DNA of 64,000 nucleotides from Streptomyces sp. NBC_01439 (GTDB lineage: Bacteria > Actinomycetota > Actinomycetes > Streptomycetales > Streptomycetaceae): the NCBI RefSeq assembly GCF_036227605.1, contig NZ_CP109487.1, positions 3,112,001 through 3,176,000 on the forward strand, in the 5' to 3' direction. Below the pieces are notes generated by a model, which did no database searches, had not been told where the DNA came from, and saw only the letters and a list, made by a program, of their open reading frames with translations. This document shows, piece after piece, positions 24,379 to 35,069 of the stretch. Positions within the stretch are counted from its first letter, which is position 1, and every line of letters begins with the position of its first letter. The position numbers were made by a program, and so were the translations under genes.

Positions 24379-25284
24379 GTGCTCATAGGCCTGCTGACCG
24401 CTGTTGCGGCGTCCATCTGCTACGGCACGGGATCCGTGCTGCAAGCCGTCGGATCGCGCCGCGCCGCACGCATGTCCCCGACCGCCGCCGGGGTGACCGC
24501 CCACGGCGGTCCCAACCTGTCGTCCACCGCGAAAGCGGCGATGACCTGGGAGTTCATCGTCGGCACCATCTTGGACTTCGTGGGCTTCGGACTCGGCGCC
24601 CTGGCCGCCCGGCTGCTTCCCCTCTTCCTCTCCCAGACGGTGATCAGCGCCAACCTGGTGATCACGGCCGTGCTGAGCGTGAAGATGCTCGGCATCCGGC
24701 TGAGCCGGAAGGAATGGACCTCGATCGGGGTCGTCTGCACCGCGCTGGTGCTGCTGGCGACGGCCGCGGGCCACGAGGGCGGCCACCACGCGCCGATGTC
24801 CACGCACTGGTGGCTGCTGGGGATCACCCTGCTGCTGATGGTGGGCGGCACGGTGGCCGTGCGCCTCCTCGGCGGCAGCGCCGCGATCCTGGCGGGCCTG
24901 CTCTCGGGCCTCGGCTTCGGCGCGCTCGGCGTCGGCGTCCGGATCCTGAACGGCGTGGACCCGTTCGACCTCGGCACCTTCCTCACCGACCCGGCCCTCT
25001 ACGCCATCCTGGTGGCGGGCATCGGCGGCATGTACCTGCACACGGTCGCCCTCCAGATCGGCTCGGTGAACGGCGCCACGGCGGCCCTCGTCGTCGGCGA
25101 GACGGTGCTGCCAGGCGCGATCGGCGTCCTGTGGCTCGGCGACGCCTCCCGCCCCGGCCTCGCCTGGCTCGCGGTCCTCGGCTTCGTCATGGCCGTCGCC
25201 GGAGCGGTGGCGGTCGCCTGGTACGGCAAGCACGAGGGGGCCGACGAGGGCGCCGCGGACCCGGTGCCGGAGCCGGTCGGCTGA
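24379..25284 (+). CDS. DMT-superfamily (EamA-like) membrane transporter
   Basis: 301 residues from GTG 24379, with GGAG six bases upstream; a TTG at 24376 is the alternative. About nine to ten membrane spans, starting at the N-terminus, with the drug/metabolite transporter pattern of two repeated halves (SQTVISANLVITAVLSV in the first, TAALVVGETVLPGAIGVLWLGD in the second). Substrate unknown. Short extramembrane loops include a His-rich segment (GHEGGHHAP). Confidence 0.82.
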   Translation: MLIGLLTAVAASICYGTGSVLQAVGSRRAARMSPTAAGVTAHGGPNLSSTAKAAMTWEFIVGTILDFVGFGLGALAARLLPLFLSQTVISANLVITAVLSVKMLGIRLSRKEWTSIGVVCTALVLLATAAGHEGGHHAPMSTHWWLLGITLLLMVGGTVAVRLLGGSAAILAGLLSGLGFGALGVGVRILNGVDPFDLGTFLTDPALYAILVAGIGGMYLHTVALQIGSVNGATAALVVGETVLPGAIGVLWLGDASRPGLAWLAVLGFVMAVAGAVAVAWYGKHEGADEGAADPVPEPVG

Positions 25285-25384
25285 CCCCCCGGCCGGCCGG
25301 GCTCCCTCACCCGGTCGGCCGCCCCCCGGTGGTGGCGCGGCGATGACTGCCGCTTGCTGGACCAGGGGAGAGAGTGAGGGGTTC

Positions 25385-26026
25385 GTGAGTTCCACGACCG
25401 ATCGGCTCTACACGCCACGCGCGGCCGGGATGGCCGGAATCGCCTTCGCCCTGCTGCTCGGGGCGGCGATCGTGCTGATGCGGATCGCCGTCCCGTCGGG
25501 CAACGCCGCCGACCTGCCCGTCGACCCGGACAAGCGCTGGGCGGTCAAAGTGGCGCTGGAGATCGTGCCCTTCGCGGGCATCTTCTTCCTCTGGTTCATG
25601 GGCGCCCTGCGCGCGCACACGGGCGCGGCCGAGGACCGGTTCGTCGCCACCGTGTTCCTCGGCAGCGGATTCGTCTTCGTGGCGACCCTGTTCGCCTCCG
25701 CGGCGGCGGCGGGCACCGTGCTGGCCGAGGGCTCGCCCTCCGATTTCGGCCGCCACTTCGCCTACACCCTCCTCGCGACGTACGCCATGCGGATGGCTGC
25801 CGTCTTCGTCCTCGCGACCTCGACCATCGGTCGGATGCTCGGCGTCTTCCCGCGGCCACTGGCCCTGCTGGGCACGGTCGTCGGCCTGGTCCTGCTCGTG
25901 GTCGGTTCCGGAGTGCCCTGGTCCGAGATGGTGTTCCCGGCCTGGGCCCTGATCCTCAGCCTGTACATCCTGCGTGTCCGGCGCGGCACCGCCCGCCGGC
26001 CTCCGACCCCCACCGAACCGCCCTGA
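25385..26026 (+). CDS. Membrane protein of unknown function
   Basis: 213 residues from GTG 25385 (an upstream ATG at 25343 is in frame but would lie in the intergenic region). About six hydrophobic segments: near 16-35, 55-75, 87-110, 122-145, 155-175 and 180-198. No motif recognised. Stands alone between the DMT transporter and the P450 electron-transfer cassette. Confidence 0.72.
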   Translation: MSSTTDRLYTPRAAGMAGIAFALLLGAAIVLMRIAVPSGNAADLPVDPDKRWAVKVALEIVPFAGIFFLWFMGALRAHTGAAEDRFVATVFLGSGFVFVATLFASAAAAGTVLAEGSPSDFGRHFAYTLLATYAMRMAAVFVLATSTIGRMLGVFPRPLALLGTVVGLVLLVVGSGVPWSEMVFPAWALILSLYILRVRRGTARRPPTPTEPP

Positions 26027-26148
26027 CCTGGGGATCCTTACTCCGGCAGGCGGCCTGTGAGTGCCGCGTGCATGCTGGTGGGAAGGGGAGGACCCGGGGG
26101 CTCCGGGGGGTGACGGGGAGGGACGGCCAAGGGAAAGGCAGAACCGCC

Positions 26149-26412
26149 ATGAGGCTTGTCGTCGACCTCAACCGCTGCCAGGGATACGCCCAGTGCGCAT
26201 TCCTCGCTCCCGATGTCTTCGCCATGCACGGCGACGAGTCGCTGCTCTACAACCCGGAAGCGGATCCGGCGCAGCGCGAGGACGTGATGCGTGCAGTGGC
26301 CGCCTGTCCGGTCCAGGCCATCCTTCTGGAGATCACGGACGAGGACATGGCGAACATGGTCGCCCCGGACGCCGTGGCCGGCGCCGGATCTCCATCCGGA
26401 GGCGCGCGGTGA
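26149..26412 (+). CDS. [3Fe-4S]-type ferredoxin, P450 redox partner
   Basis: 87 residues. Three cysteines in the 3Fe-4S pattern: C10, C16 (CQGYAQC) and C53 followed by Pro (CPVQAI). The usual fourth-position Cys is absent, as in P450-associated Streptomyces ferredoxins. It delivers electrons from the ferredoxin reductase encoded next (4-base overlap) to the P450 two genes on. The start ATG 26149 fits the family; upstream in-frame codons are not homologous. Confidence 0.9.
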   Translation: MRLVVDLNRCQGYAQCAFLAPDVFAMHGDESLLYNPEADPAQREDVMRAVAACPVQAILLEITDEDMANMVAPDAVAGAGSPSGGAR

Positions 26413-27812
26413 CGAGTACCGGAACGCACGACGGATCCCTGGAGCAGCTCAAGCGCGAGGGCCGCATCGTCGTCGTCGGCGCATCCCTGGCCGGCCTGCG
26501 GGCCGCGGAGACCATGCGTGAGAAGGGTTTCGCCGGTTCGCTCACGATGATCGGCGACGAGCCCTACGAACCGTACGACCGCCCCCCGCTGTCCAAGCAG
26601 GTCCTGCTGGGCAACGCGGTCGCCGACCACACGGCACTCCCCCGCCGCCGGGCGATCGATGCCGACTGGCGCCTCGGGGTCCCGGCCACGGGCCTGGACA
26701 TGGCCGCCCGCCGGGTCGAGCTCGGCAACGGCGACGCGGTCGAGTACGACCGGCTCCTGATCGCCACCGGCGTACGCGCCCGGCCCTGGCCCAACGCGGA
26801 GGAGGGCGCCCTCAAGGGCGTCTTCGTGCTGCGCACCCGCGATGACGGCGAAGGGCTGCAACGGGCCCTGGCCGCCGGTCCCCGCCGGGTGCTGGTCATC
26901 GGAGCCGGGTTCACCGGGTCCGAGATCGCCTCGGCGTGCCGGGAGCGCGGCCTGGACGTCACCGTCGCCGAACGGGGCGACGCTCCGCTGGTCGGTGCTC
27001 TGGGCGGGGTGATCGGCGCGGTGGCGGCCGAGATGAACCGCGAGAACGGCGTCGACCTGCGCACCGGAGTCATGGTGACCTCGTTGGAGGGGGACCCCTC
27101 CGGGCGGGTCCGCGCCGCGCACTTCTCCGACGGGTCCACCGTGGAGGCGGACGTGGTGGTCGTCTCGCTGGGCGCACAGCGCAACACCGAGTGGCTCTCC
27201 GGCTCCGGGCTGGGCGCGGGGCCGCGGGGCATCGCCTGCGACGCCGGCTGCCGGGCCTTCGACGTCCGGGGCATCGTCACCGACGACATCTACGTGGCGG
27301 GTGATGTGGCACGTTCCCCGCACGCCCTGTTCGGCTACCAGTTCCTGTCGCTGGAACACTGGGGCAACGCCGTCGCCCAGGCGGACACCGCCGCGCACAA
27401 CATGCTCAGCGTGAGCGCCGACCGCCGTCCTCACCTGTGGGTTCCGGCGTTCTGGTCCTCCCAGTTCGGCGTGAACATCAAGTCGGTCGGGGTGCCGCCG
27501 ATGGGGACCGAGATCCTCATTACCCAGGGCTCGCTCGCCGAGCGCCGGTTCGCGGCCGCGTACGGGTACCAGGGGCGGCTGATCGCGGCCGTCACCTTCG
27601 ACAACTGCCGGTGGCTGCCGTTCTACGAGCAGCAGATCGAGGCCACCGCGCCGTTCCCGCCGCCGTTCTCCACGGTGGACCGCAGGCCCGAGGGGACCAA
27701 GCCGATGCCGGCCGACTTCCCCGACCCCTCCGTCCCGACCCACGGGCCGACGATCACGCTGAGCGGCTACTCGCCGGCGGACCGGAAGATGACCTTCACC
27801 CCCGGTAGATGA
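26409..27812 (+). CDS. FAD/NAD(P)-dependent ferredoxin reductase
   Basis: 467 residues from GTG 26409, overlapping the ferredoxin stop. First dinucleotide motif GASLAG at 24-29 (FAD), second GAGFTGSEIA around residue 163-172 (NAD(P)H), and a VAGDVARSPH FAD-contact motif near the C-terminal third. Matches the putidaredoxin-reductase family that feeds ferredoxins for P450s. Together with the ferredoxin and the P450 downstream it forms a three-component class I system. Confidence 0.9.
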   Translation: MTSTGTHDGSLEQLKREGRIVVVGASLAGLRAAETMREKGFAGSLTMIGDEPYEPYDRPPLSKQVLLGNAVADHTALPRRRAIDADWRLGVPATGLDMAARRVELGNGDAVEYDRLLIATGVRARPWPNAEEGALKGVFVLRTRDDGEGLQRALAAGPRRVLVIGAGFTGSEIASACRERGLDVTVAERGDAPLVGALGGVIGAVAAEMNRENGVDLRTGVMVTSLEGDPSGRVRAAHFSDGSTVEADVVVVSLGAQRNTEWLSGSGLGAGPRGIACDAGCRAFDVRGIVTDDIYVAGDVARSPHALFGYQFLSLEHWGNAVAQADTAAHNMLSVSADRRPHLWVPAFWSSQFGVNIKSVGVPPMGTEILITQGSLAERRFAAAYGYQGRLIAAVTFDNCRWLPFYEQQIEATAPFPPPFSTVDRRPEGTKPMPADFPDPSVPTHGPTITLSGYSPADRKMTFTPGR

Positions 27813-27878
27813 CCTTTCCCCCGCGCACCACCGGCTGCGCCGCACCGCGCCCTCCCCCGAGGATCACGAGGACCCGTC

Positions 27879-29126
27879 ATGACACAAGCCCTGCTGCGGG
27901 AGATCATCGACTACGCGAACCGCGCGAATCCCTACCCCCTGTACGAGGAACTCCGCAAGACCCCGGTCTCCCACGACGGGGACGGCCCGTACGTCGTCAG
28001 CACGTACTACGAGATCCACAGCCTCCTGCACGACCCGCGGATCAGCTCCGACGCCAAGAACCTGAAGGCGACCGGGGACGACCTGCTGGGCGAGCAGTCC
28101 GACGAGGAGGGCACGACCCTGCCGCCGTCGTTCCTCAAGCTCGACCCGCCCGACCACGACCGGCTGCGGCGGATGACGAACCGGCCGTTCGGTCCGCCGC
28201 ACGCACCCCGCCGGGTGCACGACATGCGCGACGAACTCGGCACCCTCGTCTCCGGGCTGATCGACGGCATCGTGGAGACCGGACAGCTGGACCGGATCGA
28301 TCTCGTCGACCAGTTCGCGTACCCCTTCCCGGTCTCCGTCATCTGCCGGCTGCTCGGCATCCCCCGCGAGGACGAGCCCCGCTTCCACGTGTGGGCGGAG
28401 GCCCTGGCCGCCAGCCTGGACCCCGACCCGGACGCGGACCCCACGAAGCGCGGCCAGGGCGCGATGGACGCCCGCATGGAGCTGGGCATGTACCTGGCCG
28501 GGCTGATCGAGGAGCGCCGCAAGAAGCCGGGCGACGACATGCTGTCCCAGCTGGCGACGGCGGACGGCCCGGACGGCGCGATGACCACGATGGAGGCGCT
28601 CAGCACCTCCGCGCTGCTGCTGATCGCGGGTCACGAGACGACGGTCAACCTCATCACCAACGGGATGCTGACGCTGCTGCGCCACCCGGAGGTCCTGCAG
28701 CGGCTGCGCAACGACCCCGACCTGGCGATCCCGATCGTCGAGGAGCTGCTGCGCTACGAGCCGCCCGTACAGTTGCTGCCCCAGCGCACCACCCTCTCCG
28801 ACATCGAGGTCGCCGGGGTCACCATCCCCAAGGGCGCGTCCGTGTGGCTGATGCTGGCCTCCGGAAACCGGGACCCGAAGCGTTTCGAGAACCCGGACCG
28901 CTTCGACCCCGACCGCGAGGACATCCAGCACCTCGGCCTCGGCAGCGGCATCCACAGCTGCTTCGGGGCGCCGTTGGCCCGGCAGGAGGCCCAGCTGGCC
29001 CTGAGCGAACTGGCCCGCCGACTGGAGAACCCGCGGCTGCTGGAGGACCCGCCCCCGTACCGCCAGAATTCGGTCCTGCGCGGCCCGCGCCACCTTCCGA
29101 TCGCCTGTGACGGCATCCGCCCCTAA
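27879..29126 (+). CDS. Cytochrome P450
   Basis: 415 residues. I-helix AGHETT at 250-255, K-helix EELLRYEPP, and heme-thiolate Cys361 in LGLGSGIHSCFGAPLAR; the usual Phe seven residues before Cys is Leu. A soluble bacterial monooxygenase; substrate unknown. Sixty-six bases after the ferredoxin reductase and co-directional, so reducing partners are supplied in the same unit. No polyketide, peptide or terpene biosynthetic gene lies beside it, so either a stand-alone hydroxylase or a detached tailoring enzyme. Confidence 0.93.
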   Translation: MTQALLREIIDYANRANPYPLYEELRKTPVSHDGDGPYVVSTYYEIHSLLHDPRISSDAKNLKATGDDLLGEQSDEEGTTLPPSFLKLDPPDHDRLRRMTNRPFGPPHAPRRVHDMRDELGTLVSGLIDGIVETGQLDRIDLVDQFAYPFPVSVICRLLGIPREDEPRFHVWAEALAASLDPDPDADPTKRGQGAMDARMELGMYLAGLIEERRKKPGDDMLSQLATADGPDGAMTTMEALSTSALLLIAGHETTVNLITNGMLTLLRHPEVLQRLRNDPDLAIPIVEELLRYEPPVQLLPQRTTLSDIEVAGVTIPKGASVWLMLASGNRDPKRFENPDRFDPDREDIQHLGLGSGIHSCFGAPLARQEAQLALSELARRLENPRLLEDPPPYRQNSVLRGPRHLPIACDGIRP

Positions 29127-29195
29127 GGGCTGTCCCGTCACGATCATCATCCGGCCCGGGTGAGGTCTTCCATCCAGGGCGACGCCCGACGCCCG

Positions 29196-29228
29196 TTCGC
29201 CCCCTCCGGTTCTGCCGGAGGGGGCGAA
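29196..29228 (+). terminator. Hairpin terminator after P450
   Basis: TTCGCCCCCTCCGG (29196-29209) pairs perfectly with CCGGAGGGGGCGAA (29215-29228) across a TTCTG loop, a 14-bp stem 70 bases after the P450 stop. Confidence 0.75.
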
Positions 29229-29303
29229 GGAGTTTCCACGGCATGCCCGGGTGACCCCGATCGGCCCGGACGGCAAAGGTTGGCGCGGGAGCCCCTTTGA
29301 GGG

Positions 29304-29600
29304 TCAGGTACCAGAGTTGTCGACGAACCCCACGACATCGAAGTATTCAACCTTGGGCGGGACGCCGTAAATCTCCGTCACCTTGCCGACGATCTCCTCC
29401 GTAAAGAATGCACGAGCTTTCTCCTCGTCATCCCACACGTAGAAGTTCCTTGCCCAACCGCTGTCTTCGTCGACCATGAAGCTCTTGAAGCGGAGACCGG
29501 CCATTCCCTCGAACGGCCCTCGGAGTTCGCCGGCAATCTTTGAGAGAGCCGAACGATCGAACTTTTCGGTCTGCGCAAAAGTAACGAGCACGCCGATCAT
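29304..29600 (-). CDS. Small dimeric alpha/beta-barrel protein (YdhR/monooxygenase-like)
   Basis: 98 residues from ATG 29600 (AGGA ribosome site six bases upstream). Sequence pattern MIGVLVTFAQ..FDRSALSKIA..LRFKSFMVDEDSG..NFYVWDDEEKARAFF fits the YdhR/antibiotic-monooxygenase-like dimeric barrel family. Base use is clearly lower in GC at third positions than in its neighbours, suggesting transfer. Isolated between the P450 terminator and the thiamine transporter. No catalytic function can be assigned. Confidence 0.7.
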   Translation of the reverse strand: MIGVLVTFAQTEKFDRSALSKIAGELRGPFEGMAGLRFKSFMVDEDSGWARNFYVWDDEEKARAFFTEEIVGKVTEIYGVPPKVEYFDVVGFVDNSGT

Positions 29601-29757
29601 CAGGCTTCCTATCGCTTGGGGGAGCAATGGTCGATCGAGTGATGCTAGCGGCGGATCCTAATACACACGGCCGGAAATTCTGGTCGTTGGGCCGCGCGTC
29701 GGCGGTTCGGCTCGCGGTAGGCCAGGACCTGCCGATGACCGCGACTCGATGCACGCA

Positions 29758-30797
<1,040 letters not shown>

Positions 30798-30798
<1 letters not shown>

Positions 30799-32546
30799 CA
30801 GAACTCTCCGGAGGTCTTGTCGGGCCGCAGTCGCTCCAGCAGCAGCAGGGACACCGCGCACACCAGCATCAGAATCGTGCTCAGGGCCATCGCCTGGCCG
30901 TAGTTCAGCTCTCCGGCCCGCCCCAGCAGCCGCGCCACGGCCACCGGCAGCGTCGGCCGGTCCGCCCGCGCGATGAACACGGTCGCACCGAACTCCCCCA
31001 GGGACACCGCGAAGGCGAACCCGGCCGCGATCAGCAGCGCCCGCCGCACCAACGGAAGGTCCACCTCCCGCCAGGCCCGCAGCGGCGACGCGCCGAGCAC
31101 CGCGGCGGCCTCCCGCAGCCGCCCGTCCACCGCGCGCAGCACCGGCAGCATGGTCCGTACGACGAAGGGCACGCCCACCAGGGCCTGCGCGAGCGGCACC
31201 AGGATCCACGAGGTCCGCAGATCCAGCGGCGGCTCGTCCAGGGTGATCAGGAAGCCGAAGCCCACGGTCACGGCGGACACCCCGAGCGGGAGCATGAGCA
31301 GCGCGTCGAAGCCGCGTACGAAACGACCCCCGCGCCGGGTCAGCGCCGCGGCCGCGAGTCCGCCGATGACCAGGGCGATCGCGGTGGCGGCGAGCGCGTA
31401 CTGCAGGGAGTTCCAGATCGCCTCCAGGGGCGCCACCAGGAAGGTCCCGCCACCGGCGCCCGCGTCCTGCAGGGCCCGGTAGTAGCCGAGTCCGTAGCCG
31501 CCGGGGGTGTCGAAGGACCGCTCGACCAGCACGCCCAGCGGCGCCGCGATCAGCAGCGCGACGGTCAGCAGCACCCCGCCCAGCAGCGAGCGCTGCGCCC
31601 AGCCGCGCGGCCGGTGCGTGGTGCGGCCCGGATCGACCAACCGCAGCGCGGTCTCGCGCTTGCGCACGGTCCAGGCGTGCACGGCGAGGATCGCGCCGAT
31701 GGCGGCGAACTGCACCATCGTCAGGACGGCCGCCGTCGGCAGGTCCAGGAGCTGCGCGGTCTGCCGGTAGACCTCCACCTCGAGGGTGGAGTACGCGGGC
31801 CCGCCGAGGATCAGTACGACGCCGAAGGAGCTGAAGGTGAACAGGAACACCATCAGTGCGGCGGCGGCCACCGCCGGGGCGAGCGCGGGCAGCGTCACCC
31901 GCCGCCAGGCGGCGAACCGCCCGGCGCCCAGCACCCGGGCGGCCTCTTCCTGGCGCGGGTCCAGTTGGGCCCACAGCCCGCCGACCGTGCGGACGACAAC
32001 GGCGTAGTTGAAGAAGACGTGCGCGAGCAGGATCGCCCAGACGGTGGTGTCGAGCCGGACGCCCACCAGTTCGTCCAACAGTCCGCCCCGCCCCAGCAGC
32101 GCGAGGAACGCGGTGCCCACCACCACGGTCGGCAGCACGAAGGGAACGGTCACCACGGCGCGCAGCAGCTGCTTGCCCGGGAACTCGAAGCGCGCGAAGA
32201 CGTACGCGGCGGGGAGCGCGATCAGCAGGGTGAGCAGGGTGGAGGCGAACGCCTGCCAGGTGGTGAACCAGAGCACGTCGGCGATGTCGGGCCGGGCCAG
32301 CACCTCCGCGAACCGGCCGAACTGCCACCCTTCGTCGGTCTTCAGGCCGCGCCCGACGATCGCGGTGACGGGGTAGGCGAAGAACAGCCCGAAGAAGGCG
32401 AGGGGGACGGCCATCAGGGCGAGCCGCACGACGGTCGCCCGCGCCCCCTCGCGGGGGCCGGAGCCGGGCGCGGCATCCCCCGACGCCGCGCCCGGCTCCT
32501 TGGTACCGCTTACTTCACGACGAGCGCGGTCCATGCCTTGACCCAC
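30798..32546 (-). CDS. thiP: Thiamine ABC transporter permease (fused two-domain)
   Basis: 582 residues with about twelve membrane spans, two tandem permease domains each with an EAA loop (QEEAARVLGAGRFAAW and LREAAAVLGASPLRAW). ThiP-type internal duplication. The first base of the frame overlaps the binding-protein gene; ATG at 32546 or 32534 are both possible starts with weak ribosome sites. Stop overlaps the ATPase start. Located in the TPP-riboswitch operon. Confidence 0.88.
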
Positions 32547-33610
32547 TGCTCACGGTTCTTGGCGATGGTCTCCGGGGCAACGTTCTCCGGCTTCTCGACG
32601 ACCACGCCGTGCTTGGTGAACAGCTCCGGCAGGACGGCGTCCTTCGTCACGGGGTTCACGAACATCTGGAGCGGCATGTCCTCCTGGAACTTCTTGCTGA
32701 CCAGGAAGTCCACGAGGGCCTTGCCGCCCTCCTCGTTCTTGGCGCCCTTGAGCAGGCCCGCGAACTCGATCTGGCGGAAGCAGGTGCCGGTGGAGACGCC
32801 CGTGGGGGCCTCGGCCGGCTGGGGCTCGCCGTACAGGACCTCGACCGGCGGGCTGGAGGCGTAAGAGACGACCAGCGGGCGGTCGCCCTTGGCCTTCTTG
32901 CCGCCCGCGGATCCGGAGAAGCGCTCGTTGTAGGCCTGCTCCCAGCCGTCGACGACCTCGACGCCGTTGGCCTTCAGCTTGCTCCAGTAGTCCTTCCAGC
33001 CGTCCTCGCCGTACTTGCCGACGGAGGCGAGGAGGAAACCGAGACCGGGCGAGGAGGTCGCGGCGTTCTCGGTGACCAGCAGGTTCTTGTACTCCGGCTT
33101 GATCAGGTCGTCCAGCGTCTGCGGCGGGGCGATCTTCTTCTCGGCGAAGTACGCCTTGTCGTAGTTGACGCAGATGTCACCGGAGTCGATCGGGGTGACC
33201 CGGTGCTCCTTGTCGAGCACGTACTCGGGCTTCACCTCGGCCAGGCCCTTGGCCTCGTACGGCGTGAAGATGCCGTTGTCGAGGGCGCGCGAGAGGAGGG
33301 TGTTGTCCACGCCGAAGAACACGTCACCGCGCGGTGAGCCCTTGGTCAGGATCTCCTGGTTCAGCGCGGTGCCCGCGTCCCCGGACTTCAGCACCTTGAC
33401 CGTGTAGCCGCTCTGCTGCTCGAACTCCTTGAGGACCGTGTCGGTCACGTTGAAGGAGTCGTGGGAGACGAGCGTGACGGTCTTGGACTTCGGGGCGTCG
33501 CTCGCGCCCGCGGGCTTGTCCTTGGTGTCGCCGCCGCCGCAGGCGCTGAGCGTGGTGACGCCCAGCGCGGCCGCGAGTGCGACGCCCGCCATCTTCTTCG
33601 TGGTGCTCAT
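32510..33610 (-). CDS. thiB: Thiamine-binding lipoprotein (ThiB/TbpA family)
   Basis: 366 residues from ATG 33610 with an AGGAGG ribosome site. Sec-type lipoprotein signal: lysines near the N-terminus, hydrophobic core and lipobox LSAC with Cys about residue 24. Mature part is a ThiB-type binding protein (VTLVSHDSFNV, GVDNTLLSRALDNGIF, WVKAWTAL). The TPP riboswitch in its leader supports thiamine or thiamine phosphates as ligand. First gene of thiBPQ. Confidence 0.92.
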   Translation of the reverse strand: MSTTKKMAGVALAAALGVTTLSACGGGDTKDKPAGASDAPKSKTVTLVSHDSFNVTDTVLKEFEQQSGYTVKVLKSGDAGTALNQEILTKGSPRGDVFFGVDNTLLSRALDNGIFTPYEAKGLAEVKPEYVLDKEHRVTPIDSGDICVNYDKAYFAEKKIAPPQTLDDLIKPEYKNLLVTENAATSSPGLGFLLASVGKYGEDGWKDYWSKLKANGVEVVDGWEQAYNERFSGSAGGKKAKGDRPLVVSYASSPPVEVLYGEPQPAEAPTGVSTGTCFRQIEFAGLLKGAKNEEGGKALVDFLVSKKFQEDMPLQMFVNPVTKDAVLPELFTKHGVVVEKPENVAPETIAKNREQWVKAWTALVVK

Positions 33611-33647
33611 TGGTGAATTCCTCCTGGGATGTCCAGGAAGAGACGCG

Positions 33648-33688
33648 GCCCTGCCCGGCGCTCTGTAGGAGCGGACGCCGGGCAGGGC
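33648..33688 (-). terminator. Riboswitch expression-platform terminator
   Basis: GCCCTGCCCGGCG (33648-33660) and CGCCGGGCAGGGC (33676-33688) form a perfect 13-bp stem between the TPP aptamer and the thiB ribosome site, the expected position for transcription attenuation. An antiterminator pairing was not worked out. Confidence 0.75.
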
Positions 33689-33704
33689 GCAACAGCAAGA
33701 GTGG

Positions 33705-33803
33705 TGACCGAACTTCCTACCCCGAATGACCGGGGCGAGGTTCAGAGGGTCTGCGGATGACGGATACCGCACTCTCAGCGCTGTGGCGCTCCCCTGTCGG
33801 AAT
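33705..33803 (-). promoter_or_regulatory. TPP (thiamine pyrophosphate) riboswitch
   Basis: Read on the minus strand, the leader of thiB has the THI-element hallmarks in order: GGGGAGCGCC, GCTGAGAGTGCGG, ACCCTCTGAACCT, then a variable stem and GGGGTAGGAAG before a closing CGG strand. Pyrimidine-sensing CTGAGA and the TCTGAACCT strand are exact. It senses TPP and lowers expression of the transporter when thiamine is plentiful. Located 95-193 bases upstream of the start codon, followed by a terminator hairpin. Confidence 0.93.
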
Positions 33804-33863
33804 ATGAAATTGGTTCGGCCACAGGGTACCCCGTGGCCGAATCACATCGAACAGAAGCGGAAT

Positions 33864-34976
33864 TTAGCGCTCCGAGGCGGCCAGCTGGCCGCACGCACCG
33901 TCGATCTCCTGACCCCGGGTGTCCCGTACGGTCACCGGCACGCCGTGCCGGGCGATGGCCTCCACGAAGGCCCTCTCGTCCTCGGGCCGCGAGGCGGTCC
34001 ACTTGGAGCCCGGCGTCGGGTTGAGCGGGATGAGGTTGACGTGCACGCGCTTGCCCTTGAGCAGCTTGCCCAGGAGGTCACCGCGCCAGGCCTGGTCGTT
34101 GATGTCGCGGATCAGGGCGTACTCGATCGAGATCCGGCGGCCGGACTTCTCGGCGTACTCCCAGGCCGCGCCGAGCACCTCGCGGACGTTCCAGCGGGTG
34201 TTCACGGGGACGAGGGTGTCGCGCAGCTCGTCGTCGGGCGCGTGCAGCGAGACGGCGAGGCGGCACTTGAAGCCCTCGTCGGCGAAGCGCAGCATGGCCG
34301 GGACCAGGCCGACGGTGGAGACGGTGATGCCGCGCTGCGACAGGCCCAGGCCGTCGGGCTCCGGGTCGGTGAGCCGGCGGATGGCGCCGACCACGCGGTT
34401 GTAGTTGGCGAGCGGCTCGCCCATGCCCATGAAGACGATGTTCGACAGCCGCGCCGGGCCGCCGGGGACCTCGCCGTCGCGCAGCGCGCGCATGCCGTCG
34501 ACGATCTGGTGCACGATCTCGGCGGTGGACAGGTTGCGGTCCAGGCCCGCCTGGCCGGTGGCGCAGAACGGGCAGTTCATGCCGCAGCCGGCCTGCGAGG
34601 AGATGCACATGGTGACCCGGTCGGGGTAGCGCATCAGCACGGACTCGACGAGCGTTCCGTCGTGCAGCTTCCACAGGGTCTTGCGGGTGGTGTCGTCGTC
34701 GCACGAGATGTGCCGGATGACGCTCATCAGGTCCGGCAGCAGCTCCTGCTGGAGCTTCTCCCGCGAGCCGGCCGGGATGTCGGTCCACTCGGCCGGGTCG
34801 TGCGCGTACCGGGCGAAGTAGTGCTGGGAGAGCTGCTTGGCCCGGAACGGCTTCTCACCGATCGCGGCGACCGCCTCGCGGCGCTCGGCCGGGGTCATGT
34901 CGGCGAGGTGCCGGGGCGGCTTCTTGGCCCCGCGAGGGGCGACGAAGGTGAGCTCTCCCGGAACGGGGCGGGCCAT
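33864..34976 (-). CDS. rlmN: 23S rRNA (adenine2503-C2)-methyltransferase RlmN
   Basis: 370 residues. Radical-SAM cluster CxxxCxxC at C131, C135 and C138, plus the GMGEPL and ISIEYALI blocks and a C-terminal [12 protein letters not shown] with the catalytic Cys. Methylates A2503 of 23S rRNA and tRNA A37. No Cfr-like feature obvious; the position downstream of cdsA is the usual Streptomyces arrangement. Confidence 0.95.
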   Translation of the reverse strand: MARPVPGELTFVAPRGAKKPPRHLADMTPAERREAVAAIGEKPFRAKQLSQHYFARYAHDPAEWTDIPAGSREKLQQELLPDLMSVIRHISCDDDTTRKTLWKLHDGTLVESVLMRYPDRVTMCISSQAGCGMNCPFCATGQAGLDRNLSTAEIVHQIVDGMRALRDGEVPGGPARLSNIVFMGMGEPLANYNRVVGAIRRLTDPEPDGLGLSQRGITVSTVGLVPAMLRFADEGFKCRLAVSLHAPDDELRDTLVPVNTRWNVREVLGAAWEYAEKSGRRISIEYALIRDINDQAWRGDLLGKLLKGKRVHVNLIPLNPTPGSKWTASRPEDERAFVEAIARHGVPVTVRDTRGQEIDGACGQLAASER

Positions 34977-34999
34977 GGCAGGTACTCCTTGTAAGACGA

Positions 35000-35027
35000 A
35001 AGGCGCGCCGCAGAAGCAGCGCGCCTT
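35000..35027 (-). terminator. Hairpin between cdsA and rlmN
   Basis: AAGGCGCGC (35000-35008) pairs with GCGCGCCTT (35019-35027). On the minus strand it is followed by a T-containing stretch (TCGTCTT), so likely terminates the frr-cdsA transcript before rlmN. Confidence 0.7.
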
Positions 35028-35069
35028 CCAAGAGTAACCGCCCGGCGTCCTGCGACGCCTTTTCGCAGG

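Noticed and set aside
29127..29195. Insertion-sequence end (GGGCTGTCCCGT string)
   Set aside because: No second terminal repeat, target duplication or transposase frame was found nearby; noted only as a possible relic.
33611..33863. Cobalamin or SAM riboswitch in the thiB leader
   Set aside because: The conserved strands read as the TPP element (CTGAGA, TCTGAACCT); no B12-box or SAM k-turn features are seen.
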